From: Kineosporia corallincola
GTDB taxonomy: Bacteria; Actinomycetota; Actinomycetes; Actinomycetales; Kineosporiaceae
Reading direction: 5' to 3'
NCBI RefSeq assembly: GCF_018499875.1
Contig: NZ_JAHBAY010000018.1
Coordinates: forward strand, 1-64,000
DNA length: 64,000 bases
Shown here: positions 23,511 through 33,164 of the stretch, piece by piece
Layout: every line of letters begins with the position of its first letter
How positions within the stretch are numbered: the first letter of the stretch is position 1
Notes under the pieces: model-generated
Seen by the model: the letters and a program-made list of their open reading frames with translations, nothing else
Databases searched by the model: none
What the model was told of the DNA's origin: nothing
Position numbers and translations under genes: made by a program

Positions 23511-24110
23511 TCAGCAGACGTTGTAGCGGCTCAGTCGCCAGCCCCGGTCGGTGTTCTGGAGCTCGGCCCAGTGCGCGTTGCGCAGTCCCTCGACCGGCAG
23601 GCCAGGAGCGTCGAGCAGCGAGAGGATGGCCCCGCGCAGCGTGCCGCCGTGCGAGACGATGACCAGCGTGCCGCCGTCCATCTCCTTCTCCGCCTCGACG
23701 ATCGTGCTGGCGCCCCGGGCCGCGGCCTCGGAGCGGGACTCGCCCCCGGTGATCCGCACGTCGCCACCGCCGCGCCAGGTCTGGAACTCCTCCGGCCAGG
23801 CCAGCATGATCTCGTCGCGGGTGCGGCCCTCCCAGCGGCCGTAACTCATCTCGCGCAGCCGCTCGTCCAGGTGCAGCTCCAGGTCGAGACGGGTGGCCAG
23901 GGCCCGCGCGGTCTGCGCGGCCCGGGAGAGGTCGGACGACACGATGCGCACGTGGGTGCCCACCAGCTGCTCGTACAGGGCGTCGGCGGTGCGCCGGGCC
24001 TGGCCGACGCCCACGTCGTCGAGAGGGACGTCGGTCTGGCCCTGGAAGCGCGCGTCGGCGTTCCAGGTGGTGCGGCCGTGCCGGACCAGGATGACGCGGT
24101 TCGCGCTCAC
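23511..24110 (-). CDS. Histidine phosphatase family protein (phosphoglycerate mutase-like)
   Basis: A 199-residue enzyme of the histidine phosphatase superfamily. The catalytic RHG motif is ILVRHGRTTWN (residues about 7-17); SSDLSRAAQTA, the Glu in LREMSYGRWEG and the second His in VIVSHGGTLRG complete the site. Actinobacterial homologues directly downstream of rsfS are annotated as phosphatases of broad specificity, including glucosyl-3-phosphoglycerate phosphatases. GTG 24110 overlaps the rsfS stop (GTGA). Last gene of the operon. Confidence 0.9.
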   Translation of the reverse strand: MSANRVILVRHGRTTWNADARFQGQTDVPLDDVGVGQARRTADALYEQLVGTHVRIVSSDLSRAAQTARALATRLDLELHLDERLREMSYGRWEGRTRDEIMLAWPEEFQTWRGGGDVRITGGESRSEAAARGASTIVEAEKEMDGGTLVIVSHGGTLRGAILSLLDAPGLPVEGLRNAHWAELQNTDRGWRLSRYNVC

Positions 24111-24487
24111 TCGTCGTCCTGAGGTTTCAGGTCTTCGGGGAGCTCGATCACCGGGCAGTCCTTCCAGAGCCGCTCCAGCGAGTAGTACGTGCGTTCTTCC
24201 TCGTGCTGCACGTGCACGACGACGTCACCGAAGTCGAGCAGCACCCAGCGGCCCTCCTGCTGCCCCTCCCGGCGGATCGGCTTGGCGCCCGCCTTGTGCA
24301 GCTCTTCCTCGACCGCGTCGACCACGGACTTCACCTGGCGTTCGTTGCCCGCCGAGGCCACCAGGAAGGTGTCGGTGATCACCAGGTGGTCACTGACGTC
24401 GATGGCGACGATGTCGGTGGCAAGTTTCTCCGACGCCGCCCGGGCGGCGAGGGTGGCAAGTTCGATGGCACGATCTGACGCAGTCAC
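24107..24487 (-). CDS. rsfS: Ribosome silencing factor RsfS
   Basis: A 126-residue RsfS/Iojap-family protein that binds uL14 and blocks 30S-50S joining when nutrients are low. Typical sequence: IELATLAARAASEKLATDIV, VSDHLVITDTFLVASAGNER, GRWVLLDFGDVVVHV and YYSLERLWKDCP. Starts at GTG 24487, 21 bases after nadD. The nadD-rsfS-phosphatase order is standard in Actinobacteria. Confidence 0.95.
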   Translation of the reverse strand: MTASDRAIELATLAARAASEKLATDIVAIDVSDHLVITDTFLVASAGNERQVKSVVDAVEEELHKAGAKPIRREGQQEGRWVLLDFGDVVVHVQHEEERTYYSLERLWKDCPVIELPEDLKPQDDE

Positions 24488-24508
24488 ACGTCAGAGCCTC
24501 TCACGAAC

Positions 24509-25129
24509 TCAGGCCCGGTAAAGACCGTGCTTGCCGATGTACTGCACCACGCCGTCGGGCACCAGGTACCAGACCGGGTCGCCGCCGGCCACGCGCTCGC
24601 GACAGTCGGTGGAGGAGATGGCCAGGGCCGGCACCTCCAGCAGGCTGATCCGGTCGGCGGGCAGACCGGAACCGTCGAGGCGGTGCCCGGGCCGGGTGAC
24701 GCCGATGAAGTAGGCCAGCTCGAACAACTCGTCCGGGTGCTTCCAGGACAGGATCTGCGTGAGCGCGTCGGCGCCGGTGATGAAGTACAGGTCGGCGTCG
24801 GGGTACAACGCGGACAGGTCGCGCAGCGTGTCGGTGGTGTAGGTGGGCCCACCGCGGTCGATGTCGACGCGGCTGACCGTGAACCGGGGGTTGGAGGCGG
24901 TCGCGATGACCGTCATCAGATACCGGTGCTCGGCCGGGGTGACCTGGTGGTCGCCGGTCTTCTGCCAGGGCTCGCCGGTGGGCACGAACAGCACCTCGTC
25001 GAGTGCGAAGCGACTGCCGACCTCGGAGGCGGCCACCAGGTGACCGTGGTGCACCGGGTCGAAGGTGCCACCCATCACACCGATGCGCCGCCGCTGCGGG
25101 GCGGCGTCACCGACGCTGGTGAGGCTCAC
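24509..25129 (-). CDS. nadD: Nicotinate-nucleotide adenylyltransferase
   Basis: A 206-residue nucleotidyltransferase transferring AMP from ATP to nicotinate mononucleotide in NAD synthesis. It has the [12 protein letters not shown] motif (the T/HxGH class signature) near residue 20, [25 protein letters not shown] and the C-terminal [10 protein letters not shown] motif for ATP binding. GTG 25129 directly follows the upstream gene's TGA, suggesting coupled translation. Confidence 0.95.
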   Translation of the reverse strand: MSLTSVGDAAPQRRRIGVMGGTFDPVHHGHLVAASEVGSRFALDEVLFVPTGEPWQKTGDHQVTPAEHRYLMTVIATASNPRFTVSRVDIDRGGPTYTTDTLRDLSALYPDADLYFITGADALTQILSWKHPDELFELAYFIGVTRPGHRLDGSGLPADRISLLEVPALAISSTDCRERVAGGDPVWYLVPDGVVQYIGKHGLYRA

Positions 25130-25291
25130 TCAGTGCTTGTTGCTCACGTTGCGGAACGCGTACGTGAGCAGGAAGAGCACGAAGAACGCGGAGGCCGCGA
25201 TCACCGGGTAGACCCAGTTGTCCAGGGGCAGCTCGTGGTGCTCCTCGGTGGCCTCGACGGCAGCAGTGACCAGAGCGGCGGGGACCGACAT
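25130..25291 (-). CDS. Small single-span membrane protein upstream of nadD
   Basis: A 53-residue protein with an acidic/His N-terminal half (EATEEHHELPLDN), one hydrophobic segment (WVYPVIAASAFFVLFLLTYA) and a short basic tail (FRNVSNKH). GAGAGG lies about 9 bases before the ATG. Small one-helix proteins at this place, next to nadD, are common in actinobacterial genomes; their role is unknown. The stop is directly followed by nadD's GTG. Overall pattern, ribosome-binding site and coupling support it as real. Confidence 0.75.
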   Translation of the reverse strand: MSVPAALVTAAVEATEEHHELPLDNWVYPVIAASAFFVLFLLTYAFRNVSNKH

Positions 25292-25473
25292 CGGCGGGAA
25301 CCTCTCATCGAGCTAGGTGAACGGTGCCGGGTGATCGTCCCGGGCAGTCCGAGTCTGCCATGCCCCGCCGCGACAGGTGCGGCCGGGCCCCTCGACCGGA
25401 GCTGTGTCGGACGGGTTCCCCACTCCCCACGGGCGCTCCGCATCACCCGGCCGGGCCACTACCCTGACGGGTG

Positions 25474-26466
25474 ATGAGACCTCCAGCCGACCCGCCGGTC
25501 GACACCGACCCCACCGCGCCGCCCCAGCTGAGCGTGGTCGTGCCGATGTTCGACGAGGAGGCCGTGATCGGCATGTTCGTCGACCGCCTCCGTCCCGTGC
25601 TCGACGACCTGGGCCAGTCCTACGAGGTGGTGGTGGTCGACGACGGCAGTCGCGACACCACGCCCGCCCTGCTGGAGAAGGCCCGCCGGGACTGGCCGCA
25701 GCTGCGCGTGGTGCGCCTGCGGGCCAACGCCGGTCACCAGGCCGCGCTGTCGGCCGGACTGATGCGGGCCCGGGGCGCCTGGGTGGCCACCATCGACGCC
25801 GACCTGCAAGACCCGCCGGAGACCATCGCCGGCATGCTCACCGCGGCCCGCGAGCGCAGCGCCGACGTGGTCTACGGGGTGCGCAACGACCGCACCACCG
25901 ACTCCCTGTTCAAGCGGCACACCGCCAACGCCTACTACCGGATGATCCGGCGCCTGGTCGGTCATCACGTGCCCGCCGACGCCGGCGACTTCCGGCTGAT
26001 GTCGCGCGCCACGGTGGACGCGGTGAACCGGCTGCCCGCGCAGAACCGGGTGCTGCGGCTGGTGATCCCCGCCCTCGGATTCCCCAGCGCGCAGGTGGAG
26101 TACCGCCGTGAGGAGCGCGCCGCGGGCACCACGAAATACCCGCTGTCGCGGATGATCCGGCTCACGGTCGACAGCCTCACCGGCTTCTCCATCGCCCCGC
26201 TGCGCCTGGCCACCTGGTTCGGCCTGGGCGGTGCGGTGGTGACGGCGCTGCTGCTGGCCCTGGCCGTGGTCGCGTTCCTCACCGACCACACGCTGCCCGG
26301 CTGGACCTCCACGTTCGTGGTGGTCGCGGCCGTCGGCGCGATCCAGCTGCTCTGCCTGGGGCTGCTCGGTGAGTACGTGGGCCGGCTCTACACCCAGCTC
26401 CAGGGCAGGCCGACCTACCACATCGCCTACGACTCGGCCGACGAAGCTGACCGGTCGAACCAGTGA
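25474..26466 (+). CDS. GT2 glycosyltransferase, GtrB/DPM1-like polyprenyl-phosphate transferase
   Basis: A 330-residue membrane-anchored GT2 enzyme. It has SVVVPMFDEEAVIG, VVVVDDGSRDTT, IDADLQDPPE (the metal-binding DxD region), and AGTTKYPLSRMIRLTVDSLTGFS before two C-terminal membrane helices. This arrangement marks bactoprenol/polyprenyl-phosphate glycosyltransferases, which load a sugar on a lipid carrier for cell-envelope modification. No flippase (GtrA) is adjacent. GTG 25471 abuts ATG 25474. A TACCCT seven bases upstream could be a -10, giving a near-leaderless transcript. Confidence 0.88.
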   Translation: MRPPADPPVDTDPTAPPQLSVVVPMFDEEAVIGMFVDRLRPVLDDLGQSYEVVVVDDGSRDTTPALLEKARRDWPQLRVVRLRANAGHQAALSAGLMRARGAWVATIDADLQDPPETIAGMLTAARERSADVVYGVRNDRTTDSLFKRHTANAYYRMIRRLVGHHVPADAGDFRLMSRATVDAVNRLPAQNRVLRLVIPALGFPSAQVEYRREERAAGTTKYPLSRMIRLTVDSLTGFSIAPLRLATWFGLGGAVVTALLLALAVVAFLTDHTLPGWTSTFVVVAAVGAIQLLCLGLLGEYVGRLYTQLQGRPTYHIAYDSADEADRSNQ

Positions 26467-26499
26467 CGACGATGAGCTCGTCGCAAGCTCATCGTCGTC
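26465..26499. terminator. Bidirectional terminator between GT2 and methyltransferase genes
   Basis: A perfect 14-bp stem, GACGACGATGAGCT (26465-26478) with AGCTCATCGTCGTC (26486-26499), followed by TTCAATTTC on the plus strand. It lies between two convergent stop codons. Confidence 0.9.
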
Positions 26500-26506
26500 T
26501 TCAATT

Positions 26507-27202
26507 TCAGGCCGGGCGCTTCGCCCGCACCAGCAGTGTGACGCCGGGCAGCTGCTTGACGGGCAGGTAGCGCTCCAGCGTGATCACCGCGCGCAGCGCG
26601 TTGTTCAGCAGCGCCGGCGGGTCGTCCAGGTCGCTGCCGGTGCTGCTGCGGCGGCGCAGCCCGACCAGCGGGCGCATCAGCACGTTCCAGCTGGTCATCG
26701 GTTCCAGCTCGAAACCGGCGCCCTGCAACAGGTCCGACAGCGTCTGCCGGGTGTAGCGACGCACGTGACCGACCGCGTCGTCGTGCGCCGACCAGAGCCT
26801 GGGGTCACACGGAACCGCCACCAGGAAGATGCCTCCCGGCTTGAGCGCGTCGAAAATGCCCGAAGCGGCGGCCTTGTCGTTCTCCAGGTGCTCGAGCACG
26901 TCGAACGCGACCACCAGGTCGAGACTGGCCGAGCCCAGCGGCAGCGCGGTGGCGTCGCCCCGCAGCACCGGAATGCCGCGGTGCGCACAGACTTCCGCGC
27001 CGGTCGGGCCGTACTCCAGCGCGGCGGCGTTCCAGCCCAGTGACTGGAGCACGCGGGTGTTACCGCCACCCGCCGCGCCGACGTCGAGCGCCCGGCCCGG
27101 CTTCAGGTCGGCGACGGCCTTCGCGAGCAGGTGCCGGCGCTCGCGATACCACCAGTGCCGGTCTTCCAGCTCGGTGAGCTTGCGAACCTCGGTCGCCTCC
27201 AT
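26507..27202 (-). CDS. SAM-dependent class I methyltransferase
   Basis: A 231-residue methyltransferase. Motif I is ALDVGAAGGGNTRVL (residues about 38-52), the acidic post-I residue is in AALEYG, and motif IV VVAFDVLEHLEND follows. ELEDRHWWYRERRHLL near the start is common in methyltransferases next to glycosyltransferase genes. The convergent GT2 neighbour hints at a role in glycan or lipid-linked sugar modification; the acceptor is unknown. Starts at ATG 27202. Confidence 0.85.
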   Translation of the reverse strand: MEATEVRKLTELEDRHWWYRERRHLLAKAVADLKPGRALDVGAAGGGNTRVLQSLGWNAAALEYGPTGAEVCAHRGIPVLRGDATALPLGSASLDLVVAFDVLEHLENDKAAASGIFDALKPGGIFLVAVPCDPRLWSAHDDAVGHVRRYTRQTLSDLLQGAGFELEPMTSWNVLMRPLVGLRRRSSTGSDLDDPPALLNNALRAVITLERYLPVKQLPGVTLLVRAKRPA

Positions 27203-27234
27203 GCGATCAATTCTCCCGGAATAGGTCTCGTGGT

Positions 27235-28545
27235 TTACGGACGTGTCTGGCCGTCACCGGTGACGATCCACTTGGTGGACGTCAGCTCGGCCAGACCCAT
27301 CGGTCCGCGGGCATGGAGCTTCTGGGTGGAGATGCCGACCTCGGCACCGAGCCCGAACTGGGCACCGTCGGTGAAGGCGGTGGACGCGTTCACCGCCACC
27401 ACGGCGGAGTCGACCTCGGCGGTGAACCGGTTGGCGGCCCGCAGGTCGGAGGTCAGGATCGCCTCGGTGTGACCGCTGGAGTAGGTGCGGATGTGCGCGA
27501 TCGCCTCGTCGAGGCTGTCGACCACGCCGACCGCGATCTCGGCGGCGAGGTACTCGGTGTACCAGTCTTCTTCGGTGGCCGGCTCGGCCTTCACGCCGGC
27601 TTGCCGGGCGATCTCGAGGGCCCGGGCGTCGGCGTGGATGCGGACCTCCTGGCCCGCCAGCGCCGACAGCACGGCGGGCAGGAACGTCTGCGCCGCGTCG
27701 GCGTGCACGAGCAGGGTCTCGGCGGCGTTGCACACGCTGGTGCGCCGCAGCTTCGCGTTCATCGTGACCTCGAGCGCCATCGCCTGGTCGGCGGAGGCGT
27801 CGACGTAGACGTGGCAGTTGCCGGTACCGGTCTCGATCACCGGCACGGTCGAGTTCTCGACCACCGTCTTGATCAGCCCGGCGCCGCCGCGCGGCACCAG
27901 CAGGTCGACCAGGCCGCGGGCCCGCATCAGGTGCTGCACACCCTCCCGGCCCCAGGGGTCGATGGTGGCGACGGCATCGGCCGGCAGCCCGGCGCTCTCC
28001 AGCGCCTCGCGGATCAGCCCGACCAGCACGGTGTTGGTGGACTCGGCCGCCGAACCGCCGCGCAGCACGGCCGCGTTGCCGCTCTTCAGCGCCAGCGCCG
28101 CGGCATCGATGGTGACGTTGGGACGGGCCTCGTAGACCATGCCGATGACGCCCATCGGCACGCGGACCTGGCGCAGGGTGAGGCCGTTCGGCAGCGTGGA
28201 ACCGCGCACCACCTCACCCACCGGGTCGGGCAGGCGGACGATGTCGCGCACCGCGTCGGCGATACCGCCGATGCGGGCCTCGTCGAGACGCAGGCGATCG
28301 GCCAGGTTCGGGGCGAGACCGGTGCGCGCACCGCGCTCCAGGTCTTCGGTGTTGGCGGCGACGATGCGGTCGGCGTTCGCCACCAGCGCCTGCGCGAGAG
28401 CCGTCAGCGCGGCGTCTTTCTGATCGCGCGGGGCGGTGGCCAGGGCGCGGGCGGCCTGCTTGGCGCGGCCTGCCACCTCCCGGACGGCATCGCGGACGGC
28501 GTCCGACCCGGACACCGCACTTCCCTGCTCGACTGTCGTGCTCAC
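27235..28545 (-). CDS. proA: Glutamate-5-semialdehyde dehydrogenase (gamma-glutamyl phosphate reductase)
   Basis: A 436-residue enzyme reducing gamma-glutamyl phosphate to glutamate-5-semialdehyde with NADPH, step two of proline synthesis. The catalytic Cys is in [35 protein letters not shown] and [13 protein letters not shown] are strong ProA signatures. GTG 28545 has a TAGAGT eight bases upstream, a possible -10 close enough to give a leaderless mRNA. Proline gene proB lies one gene upstream. Confidence 0.96.
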   Translation of the reverse strand: MSTTVEQGSAVSGSDAVRDAVREVAGRAKQAARALATAPRDQKDAALTALAQALVANADRIVAANTEDLERGARTGLAPNLADRLRLDEARIGGIADAVRDIVRLPDPVGEVVRGSTLPNGLTLRQVRVPMGVIGMVYEARPNVTIDAAALALKSGNAAVLRGGSAAESTNTVLVGLIREALESAGLPADAVATIDPWGREGVQHLMRARGLVDLLVPRGGAGLIKTVVENSTVPVIETGTGNCHVYVDASADQAMALEVTMNAKLRRTSVCNAAETLLVHADAAQTFLPAVLSALAGQEVRIHADARALEIARQAGVKAEPATEEDWYTEYLAAEIAVGVVDSLDEAIAHIRTYSSGHTEAILTSDLRAANRFTAEVDSAVVAVNASTAFTDGAQFGLGAEVGISTQKLHARGPMGLAELTSTKWIVTGDGQTRP

Positions 28546-28653
28546 CAGCCCACTCTAATGGCCCGCACAGAAGTCCCCGTACCACTTGGCCGTCCGGAGC
28601 GATGAGAGGGCACGCGCGGGACAGCGTTCGCCCAGCGGGTTCTCAGCCACTTC

Positions 28654-29178
28654 TCAGTCGTCGAAAGGGACAATTTCTCCCAGTGCGTACACCCGGGGGT
28701 GGTCGTCCGCGTTCCACTGCTGCTGGGCCGTGGTCAGGTCGACGACCTCCAGGCCGCTCACCCGCCAGCCGGGCAGTTCGGCGAACACCTCGTCGTCGCC
28801 CCACAACGACAGCGCCTGCCGGGTGGCCTCGGCGGCGTCGTCGCACTCGTCCCAGTAACGCACCTGGGCGCGATTGCGGTCGTAGCGAATGCTGACGACG
28901 AAAGCCCGCTCGACACTGAGGCGTTCCAGTGCCTCGCGCACGCCCCTCAGGGCCAGCGCCGCTCCGCCGATCGTGACCGTGACGAACCACAGGTCACGAC
29001 CTTCGGCCGGGTCGCCGGCGCGAGCGATGTACGGCTGCTGCTCGAGGGCCGCGCGCCGCACGCACGACGCGGAGGGGACGTCGTGACGTGATCCGATTGA
29101 CACCCCTCTAGTTGAGCAGATGCCGACGCACACGTCTTGGGAATCGGCCACGAACCGCTGAATTCGTAGGATCAGCAC
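28654..29178 (-). CDS. Conserved hypothetical protein between proB and proA
   Basis: A protein of up to 174 residues. The convincing part begins at DLWFVTVTIGGAALALRGVR and continues through FVVSIRYDRNRAQVRYWDEC, ALSLWGDDEVFAEL and GWRVSGLEVVDLTTA, an alpha/beta pattern I associate with uncharacterised actinobacterial proteins. The start is uncertain: GTG 29178 gives the longest form but lacks a ribosome-binding site. GTG 29061 would give 135 residues. The N-terminal 55 residues look non-native. Function unknown. Confidence 0.6.
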   Translation of the reverse strand: MLILRIQRFVADSQDVCVGICSTRGVSIGSRHDVPSASCVRRAALEQQPYIARAGDPAEGRDLWFVTVTIGGAALALRGVREALERLSVERAFVVSIRYDRNRAQVRYWDECDDAAEATRQALSLWGDDEVFAELPGWRVSGLEVVDLTTAQQQWNADDHPRVYALGEIVPFDD

Positions 29179-29261
29179 AAGCTTACTGACGGTATGAGCC
29201 GTGTGACCGGATGGCGCCGGGCCAGGTGATCTGCCCGTGATTTATCGGACCTTTCGCCCTC

Positions 29262-30392
29262 TCAGCGCCGGCCCAGCAGCACGATGTCGTCGCGGTGGAC
29301 GATCTCCCGGGCGTAGTCCGGACCGAGCTCGGCGGCCAGGTCGCGGGTGGAACGCCCGAGCAGCGCCGGCAGTTCACCGGAGTCGAAATTGACCAGCCCC
29401 CGGGCGACCGCGGCACCCGCCGGGTTGACCAGGTCGACAGCGTCACCGGCGGCGAAGCGGCCCTCCACCCTCACCACCCCGGCCGGCAGCAACGACATCC
29501 GGCGCTGCACCACCGCGGCCACGGCCCCCTCGTCGAGCACCAGCCGGCCCACCGCCTTGGCCGCGTGCCGCAGCCAGAGCAGGCGGCTCGCGGTGCGCCC
29601 GCCCCGGGCCTCGAACCAGGTGCCGACGTCCTTGCCGGCCAGACCGGCCGCGGCGTTGGCGGCGGAGGTGAGCAGGGTCGGGATGCCGGCCACCGTGGCG
29701 ATCCGGGCGGCGTCCACCTTCGTCACCATGCCGCCGGTGCCGACGTTGCTGCCGACCGAGCCGATCTCCACCCCCTCCAGATCGGCCGGGCCACGCACGA
29801 TCTCGATCCGGCGGGCGCCGGGCCGGCTGGGCGGGCCGTCGTAGAGGGCGTCCACGTCGGACAGCAGCACCAGCGCGTCGGCGCGGACCAGGTGCGCCAC
29901 CAGCGCGGCCAGCCGGTCGTTGTCGCCGAACCGGATCTCGTCGGTGGCCACCGTGTCGTTCTCGTTCACCACCGGCAGCACGCCGAGCCCGAGCAACCGG
30001 GACAGGGTGCGCCGGGCGTTCGCGTAGTGGGTGCGCCGGATCACGTCGTCGGCGGTCAGCAGCACCTGGCCCACGGTGATGTCGCGGCGGGCGAAGGCGG
30101 CCGTGTAGTGCGCGACCAGCAGCCCCTGCCCGACACTGGCGGCGGCCTGCTGGGTGGCCAGGTCGCGCGGTCGCCGGGCCAGGGTGAGCGGCGCCAGCCC
30201 GGCCGCGATCGCGCCGGACGAGACCAGCACGATCTCCTGCCCGGCCAGCTTGTGTTCCGCCAGCGCCGCGACCAGCTCACCGATGCGGTCGCGGTCGATG
30301 CCGCCGCCCGCCTCGGTCAGCGACGAGGAGCCGACCTTGACCACGATCCGCCGTGCGGCGATCAGCCGTTGCCGGCCCTCTTCGACGTCCAT
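29262..30392 (-). CDS. proB: Glutamate 5-kinase with PUA domain
   Basis: A 376-residue enzyme phosphorylating glutamate in the first step of proline synthesis, usually feedback-inhibited by proline. The kinase domain shows RIVVKVGSSSLT, VLVSSGAIAAGL, NENDTVATDEIRFGDND and GTGGMVTKVDAARIA. The last ~85 residues are the PUA domain (GVVRVEGRFAAGDAVDLVNP). ATG 30392, with GAGGGTGA upstream, is preferred to the in-frame start at 30446. Part of the obgE-proB-proA backbone. Confidence 0.95.
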   Translation of the reverse strand: MDVEEGRQRLIAARRIVVKVGSSSLTEAGGGIDRDRIGELVAALAEHKLAGQEIVLVSSGAIAAGLAPLTLARRPRDLATQQAAASVGQGLLVAHYTAAFARRDITVGQVLLTADDVIRRTHYANARRTLSRLLGLGVLPVVNENDTVATDEIRFGDNDRLAALVAHLVRADALVLLSDVDALYDGPPSRPGARRIEIVRGPADLEGVEIGSVGSNVGTGGMVTKVDAARIATVAGIPTLLTSAANAAAGLAGKDVGTWFEARGGRTASRLLWLRHAAKAVGRLVLDEGAVAAVVQRRMSLLPAGVVRVEGRFAAGDAVDLVNPAGAAVARGLVNFDSGELPALLGRSTRDLAAELGPDYAREIVHRDDIVLLGRR

Positions 30393-30494
30393 CCGGTAGT
30401 CACCCTCAGCTGCTCTCGCCCGCGAACCCTGTCCCCCCGTGATCATGCACGAACCGCCCGGGACGGGCCGCGCACGATCACGGAGTGGATGGGC

Positions 30495-32021
30495 CTAGGG
30501 CGTGTTCTGCTCCTCGGCCTCGGCCGGGTCGGTCCACTGACCGGCACGACGCTCCTGCGCGAGCTCCTCGCGGGCCTCGGCCTTGGCGTCCATGCCCTCC
30601 TGGTACCGCTCGCGCCGCTCGGCGCGGGTGGGCCGGGTGTCGGTCTCCAGACGCACGTCGGAACCCCGCGGGGCGGCCGGGCCGGTCGCCGCCGCGATCA
30701 GCGTCGGTTCCCAGTCGAAGATCACGCCGTCATCGCCACCGATGACGACCGTGGCACCGGCCACGGCTCCGGCCTGGGCCAGGGCGTCTTCGACGCCGAG
30801 CCGGGCCAGCCGGTCGGCCAGGTAGCCGACCGCCTCGTCGTTGGCGAAGTCGGTCTGCCGCACCCAGCGCTCCGGCTTGACGCCGCGCACCCGGTAGAAC
30901 GGGCCGTCGGCGCTGTTCTCGCGACGCACGTCGAAGGCGTCCTTCTCGGCCACCGCGACCGGCCGGACCACCACGCGCGGTGCCTCCGGCACCGCGGCCT
31001 CGGCGCGAGCCTGCGCCACCAGGTCGGCCATCGCGAAGGTGAGCTGGCGCAGACCCTCGTGGGCGATGGTGGACACGATGAAGACCTTCAGGCCGCGGGC
31101 CTCCAGGTCGGGCTTGACCATCTCGGCCAGCTCCCGGGCCTCGGGCACGTCGACCTTGTTCAGCACGACCAGCCGGGGCCGTTCCTTCAGCGGCTTGGTG
31201 CCGGGCTCGACCGGGTAGGCGTCCAGCTCGGCCTCGATCACGTCGAGGTCGCTGAGCGGGTCACGGCCGGGTTCCAGGGTGGCGCAGTCGAGCACCTGCA
31301 CCAGCGCGGCGCAGCGCTCCACGTGACGCAGGAACTCCAGGCCCAGGCCCTTGCCCTCGCTCGCGCCGGGGATCAGGCCGGGCACGTCGGCCACGGTGAA
31401 GCGCACGTCGCCGCCCTCGACCACGCCGAGGTTGGGCACCAGCGTGGTGAACGGGTAGTCGGCGATCTTCGGCCGGGCCGCGGAGACGGCGGCGATCAGG
31501 CTGGACTTGCCGGCGCTGGGGAAACCGATCAGGCCGATGTCGGCCACGGTCTTCAGCTCGAGGGTGATGTCGCCGTACCAGCCGGGCTCGCCGAGCAGCG
31601 CGAAACCGGGTGCCTTGCGCCGGGCCGAGGCCAGCGCCGCGTTGCCCAGGCCGCCGCGCCCGCCCTCGGCGATCACGAAGCTGGTGCCGTTGCCGACCAG
31701 GTCGGCGATCAGGTTGCCGTCGGCGTCCTTGATCATCGTGCCGTCGGGCACGCTGAGCACCATGTCGTCGCCGTTGGCGCCGTTGCGGTGGTCGCCCTCA
31801 CCGGGCTTGCCGTTGGTGGCCTTGCGGTGCGGGGACCGGTGGTAGTCCAGCAACGTGGTGGTCTGCGGATCGACGACGAGGGTGACGTCTCCGCCCTTGC
31901 CCCCGTTGCCGCCGTCCGGCCCGCCCAGGGGCTTGAACTTCTCCCGGTGCACGGATGCGCATCCGTGGCCGCCGTTACCCGCCGCGACGTGCAACGTCAC
32001 CCGGTCGACGAAGGTGACCAT
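30495..32021 (-). CDS. obgE: GTPase Obg/CgtA
   Basis: A 508-residue ribosome-assembly GTPase acting on the 50S subunit. The glycine-rich Obg fold ([25 protein letters not shown]) covers residues 1-160. The G domain has [10 protein letters not shown] (G1), [10 protein letters not shown] (G2), [16 protein letters not shown] (G3) and NKVD (G4). An OCT-type domain and a charged tail follow. ATG 32021, with GAGG upstream, gives [12 protein letters not shown], the standard Obg start. Confidence 0.97.
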   Translation of the reverse strand: MVTFVDRVTLHVAAGNGGHGCASVHREKFKPLGGPDGGNGGKGGDVTLVVDPQTTTLLDYHRSPHRKATNGKPGEGDHRNGANGDDMVLSVPDGTMIKDADGNLIADLVGNGTSFVIAEGGRGGLGNAALASARRKAPGFALLGEPGWYGDITLELKTVADIGLIGFPSAGKSSLIAAVSAARPKIADYPFTTLVPNLGVVEGGDVRFTVADVPGLIPGASEGKGLGLEFLRHVERCAALVQVLDCATLEPGRDPLSDLDVIEAELDAYPVEPGTKPLKERPRLVVLNKVDVPEARELAEMVKPDLEARGLKVFIVSTIAHEGLRQLTFAMADLVAQARAEAAVPEAPRVVVRPVAVAEKDAFDVRRENSADGPFYRVRGVKPERWVRQTDFANDEAVGYLADRLARLGVEDALAQAGAVAGATVVIGGDDGVIFDWEPTLIAAATGPAAPRGSDVRLETDTRPTRAERRERYQEGMDAKAEAREELAQERRAGQWTDPAEAEEQNTP

Positions 32022-32250
32022 CTGAGCCTCTGCTCTCTTCGGTGGTACCCCGCCCGTAGTGGTGATCAGTCCGTGGGTACCAGCGCGAACTGACGGCCGC
32101 ACCGCGGAATTCGGCCCGCGGCGTGACTCCTGACCGTGCAACGTTGTCGTACTACCCACCGGTCGGGCGGGCTCGGGACATCCTGCGGGCAGCTAGATGT
32201 GCCGCTTTCGAGGACATTGGTGCGCCGGGAAGGTGGTTCCCGGAACACAG

Positions 32251-32284
32251 CGAAGGGCGAGCCGGAGATCCGGCCCGCCCTTCG
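32251..32284 (-). terminator. Terminator hairpin after rplU-rpmA
   Basis: CGAAGGGCG-A-GCCGG (32251-32265) pairs with CCGGC-C-CGCCCTTCG (32270-32284), a stem with one internal mismatch and a 4-base loop, 26 bases past the rpmA stop. No clear T-run follows. It separates the ribosomal genes from obgE. Confidence 0.65.
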
Positions 32285-32310
32285 CGAACAGCTCGTGTCT
32301 GCGCGGAGCC

Positions 32311-32574
32311 TTACTCGGCGCCGACCGGGCTGACGATGCTGATGATGCGACGGCCACGACGCTGGCCGAACTCCACCGCGCCCGGGGTGAGGGCGAACAG
32401 CGTGTCGTCCTTGCCACGGCCGACGTTCTCGCCCGGGTGGAAGTGGGTGCCACGCTGGCGGATGATGATCTCGCCGGCGCTGACCAGCTGGCCCCCGAAG
32501 CGCTTGACACCCAGACGCTGAGCGTTGGAGTCGCGGCCGTTACGGGAGGAGCTTGCGCCCTTCTTGTGTGCCAT
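32311..32574 (-). CDS. rpmA: Ribosomal protein bL27
   Basis: An 87-residue large-subunit protein whose N-terminal tail reaches toward the peptidyl transferase centre. [50 protein letters not shown] and DDTLFAL are diagnostic. It starts with MAHKK directly, without the cleavable N-extension of some Firmicutes. Lies 29 bases after rplU. Confidence 0.98.
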   Translation of the reverse strand: MAHKKGASSSRNGRDSNAQRLGVKRFGGQLVSAGEIIIRQRGTHFHPGENVGRGKDDTLFALTPGAVEFGQRRGRRIISIVSPVGAE

Positions 32575-32603
32575 GTTTCTGCCTGCCTTCTGAGGTCAGC
32601 CGA

Positions 32604-32912
32604 TTACTTGGAGATACCGGTGATCTTGATCTTCGTCAGCGGCTGGCGGTGGCCCTGGCGCTTCTTGTACCCGGTCTTGTTCTTGTACTTCTGGATGATG
32701 ATCTTCGGGCCCTTGGTGGCCTCGACGATCTCGGCAGCGATGCTGACCTTGGCGAGGGCATCGGCGGCACTGGTGACATCGGTGCCGTCGACCAGCAGCA
32801 GCGGGACGAGGTTCACCGCGTCGCCGGGCGCACCCTCGACCTTGTCAACAGTGAGGACGTCGCCGACGGCAACCTTCTCCTGGCGGCCACCAGCGCGGAC
32901 GATCGCGTACAC
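32604..32912 (-). CDS. rplU: Ribosomal protein bL21
   Basis: A 102-residue large-subunit protein binding 23S r[21 protein letters not shown] at the start and [20 protein letters not shown] near the end are diagnostic. The start is GTG 32912. First gene of the rplU-rpmA operon; the 250-base region upstream is shared with the divergent diguanylate cyclase gene. Confidence 0.98.
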   Translation of the reverse strand: MYAIVRAGGRQEKVAVGDVLTVDKVEGAPGDAVNLVPLLLVDGTDVTSAADALAKVSIAAEIVEATKGPKIIIQKYKNKTGYKKRQGHRQPLTKIKITGISK

Positions 32913-33164
32913 GTGAAATCACTCTCCGGTCGGTTCAAGGGGGTGCGATTCTCCCCGACACCCCGGAAGGGTGAGGGCTCACGCAGGCACATCTCATGCC
33001 AGGCGGCGCACCGCAGTAAAGATTACGGATCGCGAGGCCAAGGAGCAAACCAGCGTCTCGCCGACCCGCTCCCGATTGCCTCGCCCGGCCCATTCTGTCA
33101 GGTCAGAGGCCGTTCCTGCCGAACCCTACCGGAGACGGATTCAAGAACCGGGTCTGGGGACGGC

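Noticed and set aside
22582-23526. 314-codon plus-strand frame across the tandem repeats
   Set aside because: Translates repeats as Thr/Leu and Pro/Thr/Ala/His runs, and the 8-bp unit gives the same peptide in all frames; no plausible protein.
29295-32093. 932-codon plus-strand frame opposite proB and obgE
   Set aside because: Antisense shadow crossing two well-established genes.
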